Positions 35,950 to 47,127 of a stretch of 64,000 nucleotides of DNA are shown in pieces. Origin of the DNA: Glossina fuscipes (taxonomy: Eukaryota; Arthropoda; Insecta; Diptera; Glossinidae). Position 1 is the stretch's first letter, and every line of letters starts with the position of its first letter. Where the stretch lies: positions 768,495 through 832,494 of the forward strand of contig NW_023998457.1 in assembly GCF_014805625.2 (NCBI RefSeq), in the 5' to 3' direction. Under the pieces are notes generated by a model. That model saw nothing but the letters and a program-made list of their open reading frames with translations, ran no database searches and was not told where the DNA came from. The position numbers and the translations under genes were made by a program.

Positions 35950-36620
35950 GAATATGCTTCGATAATTCGAAGCGAAAACAAATAAAAAAACTTATAGTGA
36001 AGCTTGGCCTACCGTTGTTAGAAACCCTACTCCACTCCGCCTGAAACGAATATAACGAATATTCAAAATAAGGCCTTATACAGCAGAAGTTGAAGAAATG
36101 GTTTAATCCAAATCAATTTCAATATCGTTCAGACAAGCTTATCGCGATTCCGAAAGTCAGTGGGGATCAGCCGATTAAATACTTCTGCCTTGTAAAAACT
36201 TAATATATCTTTGCATCATAAGTGGTGTAGGGTATAAAAATGGATACAGCCTTTCTGCACAATGGCCTTAACTACGCGTAAAATGCTCTGATCTGCTCCA
36301 ATTCATACAAAACCATAACTGAAGCTAATTTAATTAAAGAGACCTTTAAGGGCAAGATGACCAGAATGTCCCAGAAATGCCACCAACAACAACTGTTGCC
36401 ATCAAGTCGATTATTAAACGAAGATGATCTTCTTGTACGAGCAGACGTTCTAGGTTGATTTTCTGGCATGGCATCGCTCGGATGTATATCGCATTAGTCT
36501 GGATATATGGAATTCGCATATGCTACCCCAACTGCTAAGTGCGCCATGCGATGCTTTTTCTGATTATCAATCGTTTCAGTCGTGATATTTCATAGCCTCT
36601 CTCTGTGAAGCACTTCCATT
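35950..36620 (+). pseudogene. Highly decayed mariner transposase relic
   Basis: In shifting plus-strand frames the DNA reads DNSKRK (compare the YDN.KRKRSW motif after the first catalytic block), then EAWPTVVRNPTPLR (compare GEPAQTVAKPGLTPRK). About 450 bases on comes ISLDIWNSHMLPQLL...SDYQSFQS (compare the LGWEVLPHPPYS...SDYHLFRS block). Order and spacing agree with a mariner transposase, but the similarity is low and many stops intervene. No ends were recognised. Confidence 0.4.
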
Positions 36621-36860
36621 TTTACGATACTCAAGAAAAAGAGTAAATTCGGGCTTATTCCCAAGAGAAGAAATGTTCTTTGAACACGTCTAACGGTACA
36701 CTAGACTTTGACTAAAGTGTAGTCGGTATCTTTTTTCAATTATCGCAAACAAATCTACGAAAATGAACGCACATCCTATGGTAAGAACGAAATGATGCAG
36801 CCGCTGTACATTCCAAAAGGCCAAGATGTGTACGCTCTATCCATATCTTAGCGGAGATTT

Positions 36861-39652
36861 TCACAAGACGCTTGCACCATTCTCAGAGCTATCTAATAAA
36901 AATCTGGTCAAATCGCTTTCAAAAGCATTTAAATCCGAAGCTATCAGTTGCGGTGAGTATAAACGCATATTCTGTAATTGTTGCGTTGGAGATAGCGAAA
37001 TACTATTGTCATCGGAAACGCTTTTGCAATTTTCGTTAGCCGTAATACCTAGTTTCTGACAGGATTCTGCAACCATTTCATCAATAATTTTGATTGGAAG
37101 TAAAACGTCTTGACGTTTTTCAATGATTTCCGTTATTTCAGCACTTGTAGGTGAATTTTGCAAATGGTTGAAATGGGCGGTTTCGCCTCCGTCTTTAAAT
37201 ATTGTATTGTTTATGGTAATACGTTGTGATGATGTAGCAACAGAAGAATTTTCCTCTAAAAATGCTTTAATAAAATTCTCTGATATATCATCTAATGTAG
37301 TCGCAATTTTGTTCCCGTCTTCGTTTGATGATTGACATTTATGCGTGCGTTGGGACACTTTATAACGGAAGCTCTTCTGGCATAATTCACATTTGTAGGG
37401 CATTACTCCGGTATGAATTCGTGTATGTACCAGAAATGAAACTCGTTGACGGAAACATTTTCCTAAACAGAAAGAAAGAATATTTTTTATTTTAAGCCAC
37501 TTACACTCCATCTTATTGATTCTAAGTATTATTCCGTAATGAAATTTTGATCCTTCAAGATCAACGCTGATGTATATAGTTCTTCGGGGAATTTTTCGAG
37601 AGACATCTTTAAGGCATACACATACCAGTGGTTATCCCCATGCTGAGCAAAAAGTCGTACATGACCTTAGTATTAACAAAACATTCGAATTCAATGACAA
37701 ATTTCATTCACTATTGACAAAAAAGTCGGACATAACCTCGATATTGACAAAAAATCAGCCATAACCCCTATTGACAAAGAGTAGGACATAACTTAAGTAC
37801 TAGTAAAAAGTCGAATATAGCCCCAATATCGGACATAAACCCAATATTGACAAAAAATCGGAACATAACCTCAATATTGACAAAGAATCAGACATAACTC
37901 CAGTATCGACAAAAAATTTAATATAACCCTACTATTATCAAAAAAAAGTCGGACATAATATCAATATTGACAAAAAATAACCTCAAAATGAACAAAAAAG
38001 TCGGACATAATCTTAATATTGAGAAAAATTCGAATATAACAAAGTTCCGGACATAACCTCAATGTTGGTAAAAAAGTGAATAAAACTTAACAAAAAAAAA
38101 AACCAACATAACACATTTGCTTCTAGTTTCATTACAGATTTATGCATAAACGTCGCAATTTTTTTTTCTTCTGTTTCAATGCTAGCTTACCGCATACTTC
38201 ACATTTAAATGGTTTCTCCCCGCTGTGAATCCGCTCATGATTGTGTAATGTTGACAATTCTTTAAACGCTCGACCACACGTATGGCAGACATGTGGCTTC
38301 TCATCACTATGATATAATAAATGTTTATGATAAGATTGCTGGAAGGTAAAGGTGCGAGCACATATCTCACAAGTGTAGGGCATCTCACCTAAAGGGATTA
38401 TTTTAAAACGTCGACTTTATAGCATTTTTGTTTTATAGATTAAATATCATAGGTTCTTATTACCGGTATGTAGGCGTTTATGTTTTTTAAGAAAATATTT
38501 TGTAGTGAAACTTTTCGAGCATACTTCGCAATCCCAAATTTTCGGATTTTCCAAACTTGATAGGCTGTTATTACAATTGTTCGATTTTGATTGCAATTCT
38601 TTGCTCTCGTGATTTTGAGTAAGCGCCATTATACTATCGGAGTCAGGGTTGCTGTTAACTCTACTCTCAGATTCTGACTCGAGAGAGTTATCCCTTGGAC
38701 AAATGGATGAAATATTCTGAGCAAGCTGTAAATTGGGAAATGGTTTGAAGACAATTGAAGCGTTTTCACCTTGATATCGGTTATGATTAAAATTCGAAGT
38801 ATTGCTAGGAGGAGTTCTTATTAAGATCGAGGCACTTGATTGCTTATTACTGTTATTGAATTTCGTTTGGGTTATATTAATCGCTTTTAAACGTATACGA
38901 TCACAGATATTTAATTTATTCGTCGAATTGCCATATGGTAGACCCACTAAATGCACCACTTTTAAATGAACCCTTAGAGAACCTTTCATTTTAAAAGTCT
39001 TTGCACATAAATGACATTTAAAATCAAGTCCACCATTTAATTGCTCACTGTTAATATCATTTTCGGTATTATTTATATTACAAGATGATTGTAATGTTGC
39101 GTATTGTGGTGGTAAGTTTTGATGGACTAACTTAATATGCATGTCTCTTAAATTTTGATTACGAAACGTAAATTCACAAATATCGCATGTAGCCAGATTT
39201 TCATCAGTATTTAATCCGGTCATTAATTCTTCTTCTTCTTCTTCTTCGTCTTCTGCTCGATGTTCTTGTTCATTTTTCTGTTGTGATCGTTGTTTTACCA
39301 CAGCAGCTGACGACAATGACTGGGGAATATTTTTATAATTCAACTCAAGATCTAATTGCTTTTCTTCGTTTTCTTTTCTTAAGGCAAACGACGACGAAGA
39401 ATGCCCAAGCGTCGCATTTGCTATTTTATTGATTGAGGTGGGCGTCTCCTCCTGCAATGCTATATTATTTATAAGATTCGTTGTATGACTAAAAAGGTGT
39501 ATCGTCAATTTATCTAAACCTAAAAACAACTCATGACAAATGGGACAAGATAACGGGCCATTTGCCGCTTTAATTAGACTGCAACGCAATGCATCTATAC
39601 TTGAGAAATTTGTTTGAGCACATAATGGACATAGCAGTGACATTGAACACAT
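36861..39652 (-). CDS. C2H2 zinc-finger protein, probable DNA-binding regulator
   Basis: Three exons (39,652-38,464; 38,388-38,191; 37,462-36,861) keep frame at both junctions and encode 662 residues. Near the N-terminus is CPICHELF...HLFSH, a C2H2 finger, preceded by CPLC. Then come fingers CDICEFTF...[14 protein letters not shown]...HLKVVH and CEVCSKSF...HKRLH. Exon 2 adds CEICARTF...HLLYH and CHTCGRAF...HERIH. A finger split by the second intron follows (CEVCGKCF...HTRIH), and a last one, CELCQKSF, ends H-x-C. The final fingers are joined by TGEMPYTC and SGEKPFKC linkers, so the C-terminal array of five probably contacts DNA. An acidic run EDEEEEEEE lies between the first and second fingers. 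The tail of about 160 residues has no known domain. The closest fly gene could not be named. The long second intron (37,463-38,190) holds a minisatellite. Confidence 0.88.
37645..38115 (-). repeat. Degenerate minisatellite, unit about 28-30 bp, in a zinc-finger gene intron
   Basis: On the plus strand the consensus is roughly ATATTGACAAAAAGTCGG followed by ACATAACCTCA, with about fifteen imperfect units and many small insertions and deletions. It fills most of the 728-bp intron between exons 2 and 3. Units have no non-repetitive spacers and no flanking cas genes, so it is an ordinary minisatellite. Confidence 0.8.
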
Positions 39653-42600
39653 TTTCTTGTAGATATGTTTTCAATTTTGAAATATTTAAAAAAAAAATAA
39701 ATAAATAAAAATCAAATCAATTTTTTTAAAAACTTTTTTTCACTTTTTATATTTTCTTTACACTTTTCAAGATTATATAAACTTTAGAAGTATTGTTGTT
39801 TTTTTTTTTTTTTATTAAATATGTCTTCTCTTAAACATAACTATTTTGTTTTCTTTTTTTTGTTAATTATATTGTAGTTATTTATTTTGAAACAATCCCT
39901 TTAATGTATTCAAAAGTTTAATTGCACTTTTTTTTTTTTTTGCTGTAGAGCTCTAGAGCTTTTAAGCAAATTTTTGTGTTGATATTCTTTGCGGTCACTT
40001 GTACGCGAACGAAATGAACGCATTTTGTGTAAATTATTTGTTTCGTGTTTATTTTATTTTTTTTTATTTTTTTTTTTTTTCATTTTCTAAAAATATATAT
40101 TTTTGAAAAAAGATGGAATAAAAATGAAAAATTCCCATTCACATATACGCACACAAGCGCGGGCAGGCACACACACATTCACACATTCAGTTCAGTAAAT
40201 ATTAGCAATGAGTGCGATGCTGCGATCCACCACCGTAGAGAATATATTAGATTCATCAAAAGTTTATAGCAACGAAAATCTCATAAATGATATACATATG
40301 TGTATATATTTATATATATGTATATTGTTGATCGGCTGCTCACGTCTTATTCCATCTTTTTGAAAGTAAGTGCAACATAACCTAACCTTTCGTCTTAAAT
40401 TCATTAACATTTTTATCGATTCAAACTCGGTTCATATCGAGCAAAATTAAAATTTTCCTTCTTTTCGGTTCTTCACATCATTAGATAAAATGTGTAAAGA
40501 TATTACACATTCATGGATATTCTTCCTAGATCGATCGCAGGCAGATTTTAGTTTATTTTATTTGAATGTGAAACTCTTCGCTTTTATATTCTACCATACT
40601 TGCGGTGCCGAGGTACATCAATTTTGCGCGGACACCCGGATGAATTTGAAATAGACCCATCTTTTAGTATACCGATCAATTCAAAATCACTTCCTAAATC
40701 GATCAAAGCTTTTATATCCATCTGTACGTCTCCGTTTTAAACTACGGTCAGCAATTTTTAAAATAGTTTGACGAAATTTGAAACACTGGCATGTGGCACT
40801 TTGTTAGCCTACGCCACTTGTGGTACAAAAGTATATTAGGTTTGTGCGAATGTGTGGGACACCCAAAAAGACTTGTGATAGAGCCAGCTTTCATTATACC
40901 GATCAATTCATAATCGCTTTTTGAGTTAAGTTTGTCTGCCCGTCTATTCGTCTCGTTTTTTCGTGTTCACTCAACAGATCGCAGGTATGGTTTGACAAAT
41001 CTTACATGAATAAACTATACGACGGTATAGGATATTTAATGATGGACCGTGACTCACTATAGTGCCCTTACTAGTTTACATTAATCGCAAAGAAGACATA
41101 TTGAAGTCTTAAAGCACTAGGATCTGGCATCTGCTTTATTGAAAAACTTGAAATTTAAAGTCAGAATCACGGAGTTTTTGATCGAGATCCTTGGTCTACT
41201 CGTCTACTCAAACGGAATACTTTGGATGACCTTTCGTCGTAGTCCAATCCAAGCGACTTAATATTTTTTACTACATCGCCCTTCGCAGGACGTTTTCTTG
41301 TGATTTTGATCCAGTGTATATAATCGACAACTCTTACAACCATCCCCATTTTATCGTTAAGCAACTAAGCAGTTTCTTTTAGGATACCTGCAGTTATACT
41401 TCCTATCGATTGTTTGACAACAAATACCGCAGTATAAAGACTAGCGCACGACAAGAAAAAGATCGCACAAATAGGACATGCGAGGACATAAACTGCGAAT
41501 CGCCATTTAATGTTTGTCCTCGAATCATAAATGCTATATATGCTCTTGTGTTATGTGTGATCATATATATTTATAAACCAAAAATATATAAAGAATAAAA
41601 TCACTTCAACAATAGTTTCACCTTTTATTAAGTAACAATCAGTTTTAAGTACTTACCTGCCTACAACATTTTTTTAGTTAGAAAAACCATTCTTCGATTC
41701 CCTCATCGATAAAAGAATAAGAATTGTAAAGATGAATAAGAAAAAATTGCGCGTTAATCCTAAATACCAATATATTTTCCGTTTTTTTTTTTTTTGTTCT
41801 CTGTACATTTTCTTTTCTAATGCGTATTTTTGCAACCGTGTCATCTTTCATATTAAGTAGAAAAAATAAAATTTTCTTCTAAACAATTTTTCTAATAATC
41901 TTCTATTTACGTGCTCCTGCTTTTTTTACTCTTTGTTTTCTTTTCAGTACCATTGTTATTGTTGAAAGTACTTCTTTTTAAGGCCTTCACCCTACTTGCA
42001 CGTTTTAAATCGATTTAAACCTACATCTGATTATATTTTTGCTAAATTTTAACAATAAGGGACAAATGTCGATTTAGCCTTGTATGACGCGTACATTGAA
42101 ATTGTTTTCCGTCGTTTTAGCGTTTCCAATGAAAAAACAAGCCAAAAAGTTTTTCATATAATGAAATGTGAAAGTAAAACCGCGGTGATAAAAACATGCT
42201 TTACTGTGCTTTCTATCATACTGGTAGTCGATGTGGCAACATTGGAAATTGTATGCTATCATATCGATATATTTTGTTAAATTTAACAGTTTTTTTCACA
42301 AGTATGTTTTTGTTAGGCGAGTCGGAAGTACGTGGCAGGCACTCGCGGGCGTTCAGACTTCACTGATTTGTGGAAAAATCATTGAGAAATTTTTGTCGGT
42401 TGATGTTTTCTGATTTTAATTATTCTCAGTATTAATTTTTTTGATGAGAAGAGGGGAGGGGAAGTGTAGACTTATATGCCAAGATATTTTTCTCGTTAGA
42501 CGATTATTATTAGTTTTATATAAATTTTTAATTTTTTTTTTGTTTTAGGAGGGTGCAGAGCGGCCCGGTGGCATGGTCTTATAGTCTGAATGATGCGATT

Positions 42601-43554
42601 AGTTTGGGGTTGAATTATTTCAAGACTTTTTGTTTTGTAGCAATAACGTAATGAAAATTCGCTGGAGAAAAATTCCTCGATATTTTCTAACGAAGTACAA
42701 TTACATTTATAGCCATACTTCACTGTTCGCTACATATTTATATATATTATTATTATTATTATTTTAATTTTAGACTAATGAAATGAATTCTTAGACTAAA
42801 AAAAGGACATTGAGCACTAGCAACACAGGCTATCGGCTCTATTTATATATAAAACAATAAATCCTCAATTGAAATATTTGATGAAGAAGTTGAAAAACGT
42901 GGGTTGAAAAGTGCCGTTGCGTTAAGTTAGGTAGAAATATGGGCCTTTTTGGATCCTTTTTTTTCAAATGTGAATGGAACCGACAAGTATAGGGTTTAAA
43001 TTTTTATTTAATTTTGTTTTCATTTATTTACTGTTCTTTAATGTTTTCTTTTTTTTTCTTTATATTTCTTTATTTATAATAAATTTAGTATATTTTCTGA
43101 CAACTTATTTATTTATGTATATTTTTTATTTTTTTAAAATAATTCACACATTTATACGAGAGAATATACCTATATGAATAATTTATGTATATATTTATAT
43201 ATAGGTTTACGTGTATTGTTGTTTATATATGTATGTACGCATGTATGTATGTATTTTATGTATATGTAGTAGCTATGAAAAAGTTATGCAAAAATTTTGT
43301 TTTTCATTACTTTTTTTTTTTTGTTATTAAACATTTAATTAAGCTTAGAAATTATTGCAAATTGTGGAGCGTATGTGTTGAAATGAGCTGAAAAATTAAA
43401 TTGTTTTCTCTTTTTTTTCTTTAGTTTAATATTATTATTTAATCTACTACCCCCTACAGTTATTGTTGTTAAGCATTTACTATTTGTAAACTAAAACGAA
43501 GTTTTTTAAACACATTCTCATATTATATATATATATATATGTATACACACATAC

Positions 43555-43585
<31 letters not shown>

Positions 43586-44784
43586 CGTTTATATTAATTT
43601 TGAATTTTTTTTTTGTAAGATTTTCATTACCTTCTACTCTTTATTTTATAGTTAATATATATAATAACTACTCTACTACCATACAATCTAGGTCGTGGTG
43701 GTGCCTTAAAGAAAACCTTTACTTTCTTTTTTTTTTTAATTTGGAAATTAAGCAAAATTAAAGCTTATATCAACATATTACAAAAGAAGAAAAATTACAA
43801 TAAAAATTAAATCTTTTGAAAACTCGAATGACGAAATTATAAAAAAAAAAAAAAAATACATTTATACATTTATATATATTAAACCTAAAAACAAAAAAGA
43901 AAACAAAAGACACTAACAGTGGTAAAAGCATTTAAACGATTTTTAAAAAAACTTAATAGTTGCACAGGAAAACCTCGCCATGCAAAACTTTGTGTGTTGT
44001 CTCAAAAGAGAAAAAGTAGCTGCAGCTTCACCTAAATAATCATTACGTTTTTTTTTTTTTAGTTTAATATACTCATACGGTTCTATGCTTTTCTGCCTCT
44101 TCTGTTTTTCTTATTGGTTTTCCTTTCTCTCTTCGTAGCTTTTTTTTTTTTTCTAAACCTTTACTAGATACTTATAAATTTATTAGCACACATTTATGGA
44201 GAAACAAAAAAAAAAAAAAATTGCGCTCTTAAAAAAATTGTTTTTTTTTTTTTTACATTTATCACTATGTTATAGGTGAATCCTTCATTGATTCTAAGAA
44301 TAATAAGTAATAAGCAAAGGTTGTTGTAGTTGATTATGTTACCTCCTGCAAGCATACAATGTTATATGCGTTTATTTATTAGTTTATTTTTAGTAAGTTG
44401 TTGTTTAGCAAATGCTTTCGTATGCCTTTCATTTTTCCTTTAATAATTTTAATTGCGTATGTGTGTGTTCTTGCTTTTAATCAACATTTACTTATGTCAT
44501 GTCTTTTAAGCTTTCTCTTTTTGCTTTTTTTATGCCTTAAGAATTAAACACAAACGACATTTTTTTTTTTATCTATTTCATATGATTGCATATTTATATA
44601 TACGTATATATTCTTTGTTTTTGTTTTGTTTTTTTTTTTTCATTCGTATTGAAAATGATTTTCTTTCTTTTCTCAAGTTTTTTTCTTTGCAATACAAAAA
44701 AATCAACCAAAAAAAGAAAAAAAGGATTTTTTAAATATGTGCGTATATCTGTGTTAGAATTACTACTATCCCCCTTTTTCTTGT
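39653..44784. other. Region between zinc-finger gene and ctrip, including probable ctrip 3' UTR
   Basis: The first few hundred bases (39,653-40,330) are poly(T)/poly(A)-rich and should include the zinc-finger gene's promoter and 5' UTR. Family B repeats follow at 40,595-41,062. From about 42,400 to 44,784 the DNA is extremely AT-rich with many T runs and TTTATT words, which read as AATAAA on the ctrip strand. This fits a long AU-rich 3' UTR and downstream region of ctrip. The exact poly(A) site cannot be chosen. No supported gene was seen. Confidence 0.4.
40595..41062 (+). repeat. Two tandem family B repeat copies
   Basis: A first copy at about 40,595-40,770 has GACACCCGGATGAATTTGAA, TAGACCCATCTTTTAGTATA and CCGATCAATTCAAAATCAC. 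A second at about 40,822-41,062 has GTATATTAGGTTTGTGCGAA, ACACCCAAAAAGACTTGTGA, TTATACCGATCAATTC, TTTGTCTGCCCGTCTATTCG, and a GGACCGTGACTCACTATAGT end. The first appears to be a 5' part into or beside which the second inserted. Confidence 0.55.
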
Positions 44785-47127
44785 TTATGATAAATGGAAC
44801 GACATGCTACCCTCATTGGCAGCGACTTTTAATTTAAGACGCATTACCTCGCGACTTGAATAGTCAGGTAGTTTTAAATAATTAACGCATGTCATTACTG
44901 AAGGCAAGTAATCATTCGGATTTTGATTGTTATCCAGTGTTTTGCGTACAATGGTCAGCGCAGGACTAAGAGCTTTAAAGCCACCGGTCGGTAAACGTGG
45001 CGATCCCGTAACAAATTGCAAAAATAAACGTTGCTCATCTCGCGTATAGGTTGAGAGAATATCGTACAGATATTTAATGGCCTGAGAATCTTGTGTGAAA
45101 CCATGATCGGTCCGGCAACTTTCTTGCAACATTTTTACATCCCATCGTTGATAACAATTATTTCCACTACCGCAGAAGACATTCTCCAATTCTTCCGGAT
45201 AAAACATACGTAAACGTTGTACAGGAAATATTGAATCGAATCCTATTAAAGAACACGAAATACAATGCAATTTTTAATTCAATTATTAAGATTAAAAATT
45301 TTCAATTCAAGTTTTCTTTCAATTGAAAAATTCACTTGGGAGGGTTCATTGCTATCTGCGTTCTACCAAACCATGATTTGCTACTTTGCTCTGTTAGGAG
45401 CATATTTAGCATCGGCTATATATCATTATATTCTGGTAAGTTAAGCTTTTCGCTCTATTATGGACGGCTTCCTTTTTAAAACTCGATTTATGCCTATAAA
45501 CTAAACGCCCGTACCATAAGCGTTCCAAAAACTAAAGACAGATGGACGGACGACGATAACTCAAACCGAAATCTCATATCCATCAAGAATACGTCGTTTT
45601 ATTGGTTTATAAAAAAGCTTCCTTCTTTCTCCTTATTTCCCCCTCACCTTAGAGTGCTACACCCGAACTAAAGATAATTTATAAGAAGCGCAAAATAAAT
45701 ATTTTAACGTGAGTGCACTAATTAACGGATTACTTTTTGCAGAGTTTTATGCAAGGTTCCACACTAGTGTCTCTATGGAACAAAGAAGACTATTTTTATT
45801 ATGAAGGTGTTACTTATTCAATTATTGTGTTCTCTTGATAATGGACATCGGAACGAAAGTGTTCCGGCAACTATATAGTCGATTTTTAATAAGATTTCTT
45901 ACCTTCTCTTAGAGCTTCAAATTGCTTTTGAACACCTTCCACCAGGAACCAGTAGGTGACGAGACTAATGTACTGATGTAGGTTATGTATGGTTACTGTA
46001 GTATCTCGTCCACCTCGGCACAATTCAATATTAGCATGACCGGGTAAAACGAAGTCTAGACCTAGGTCGGATATTGGGCATCCATCGAGATCTAATGATT
46101 CAACCTAATTTTGTAAAGAGAACAAAAACACAGCATTTACCATATTTCACTGAAAAATTGAGAAATGCTATGTAATTTACTTTTTCAGTCTTTTCCATAG
46201 CATCCAAGCCGTTGTCGATTAAAATTGTATCACGTTGATGCACGACATCTTGTAAACGTACTAAGGTGGATTGTACTTCCGGTGCTACACGAGCCAAATC
46301 AGATAAGCCTACATAAGATTCTTCGCTTAGTAGCCAACGATAGAAGGGTATGGAGAAGGGTAAATCCAACTAATAAAAAAAAAAATCAAAATTGTGGTTA
46401 TATATATTCAATACTGTCAAAGTTTTTAAAATAGTACCATACGACTATCCATAACAGCTTTGGCCATAAATTTGCCCAGAAATTTGAATTTCGACTTGAC
46501 TCGAGAGACTTGTGGTAATTTCGACGATTTACCTATGGGTAAAGGAAACAAACCGTAGATAGAATTAACATATGTTATTGAAGGTGTTGGCGAAATAGCT
46601 ATTGGACTATGTTGGATTGGTGTGTTGCTCTCTAATAAAGGCATAGAGGGACCACCCGTCGATTGTTGTTGCTGCTGATGATCTCCACCTTGTTGTTCAA
46701 TCAACATGTCAAAAATTTCATCAGCTAAGAGTTGCTGAGACAAATGTTGCTGTTCCTGTTGCTGGTGGTTATTGGCATTTGATAAATTTTGATTCTGACG
46801 TACAGAACCGACTCCGCCTCCATTATCAACTCGGTTGCTACGACTATTGCTACGTGTAGCAGTGCCTGATGTAGCGCTGGTAGGTGGACTGACTGTCGTA
46901 TGGTTCGTTGTATTTGTGGTGGTGTTACTAGCCTGATTGTCACCCACAACGGAAGATTGCGGCTCATCTATATGCAGAGTAGCTGATGTCGATTTGACTA
47001 CATCTGCTATAGTTGCTGAATTTTGCTTGTAGCTATCACCTCCATTCCAGAGACTTAAATCGCAACGCTGTAATTCGGCCGACACTAAAGCATAAAATTC
47101 CAGCGTGGGTCCTAACCCAGTACCAAC
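44785..47127 (-). CDS. ctrip: ctrip exons encoding the HECT catalytic domain
   Basis: Four exons (47,127-46,438; 46,369-46,181; 46,104-45,903; 45,242-44,785) form most of the HECT domain, with its first residues ([11 protein letters not shown]) at the end of the preceding exon. Conserved words are [90 protein letters not shown] and the catalytic [14 protein letters not shown] fly-type insertion of about 140 residues rich in Asn, Gln, Ser and Thr interrupts the N-lobe between SLWNGG and [11 protein letters not shown], replacing a short loop in vertebrate TRIP12. The intron between the last two exons is 660 bp and contains a decayed dispersed repeat. The others are 66-76 bp. Confidence 0.93.

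Noticed and set aside
37645..38115. CRISPR-like array
   Set aside because: Units are degenerate and directly adjacent with no unique spacers, and the context is an intron of a fly gene.
41167..41364. Minus-strand 65-codon frame with mixed composition
   Set aside because: It has no splice sites, start context or recognisable motif, and it lies just beyond a family B repeat. It may be a decayed transposon but cannot be supported.
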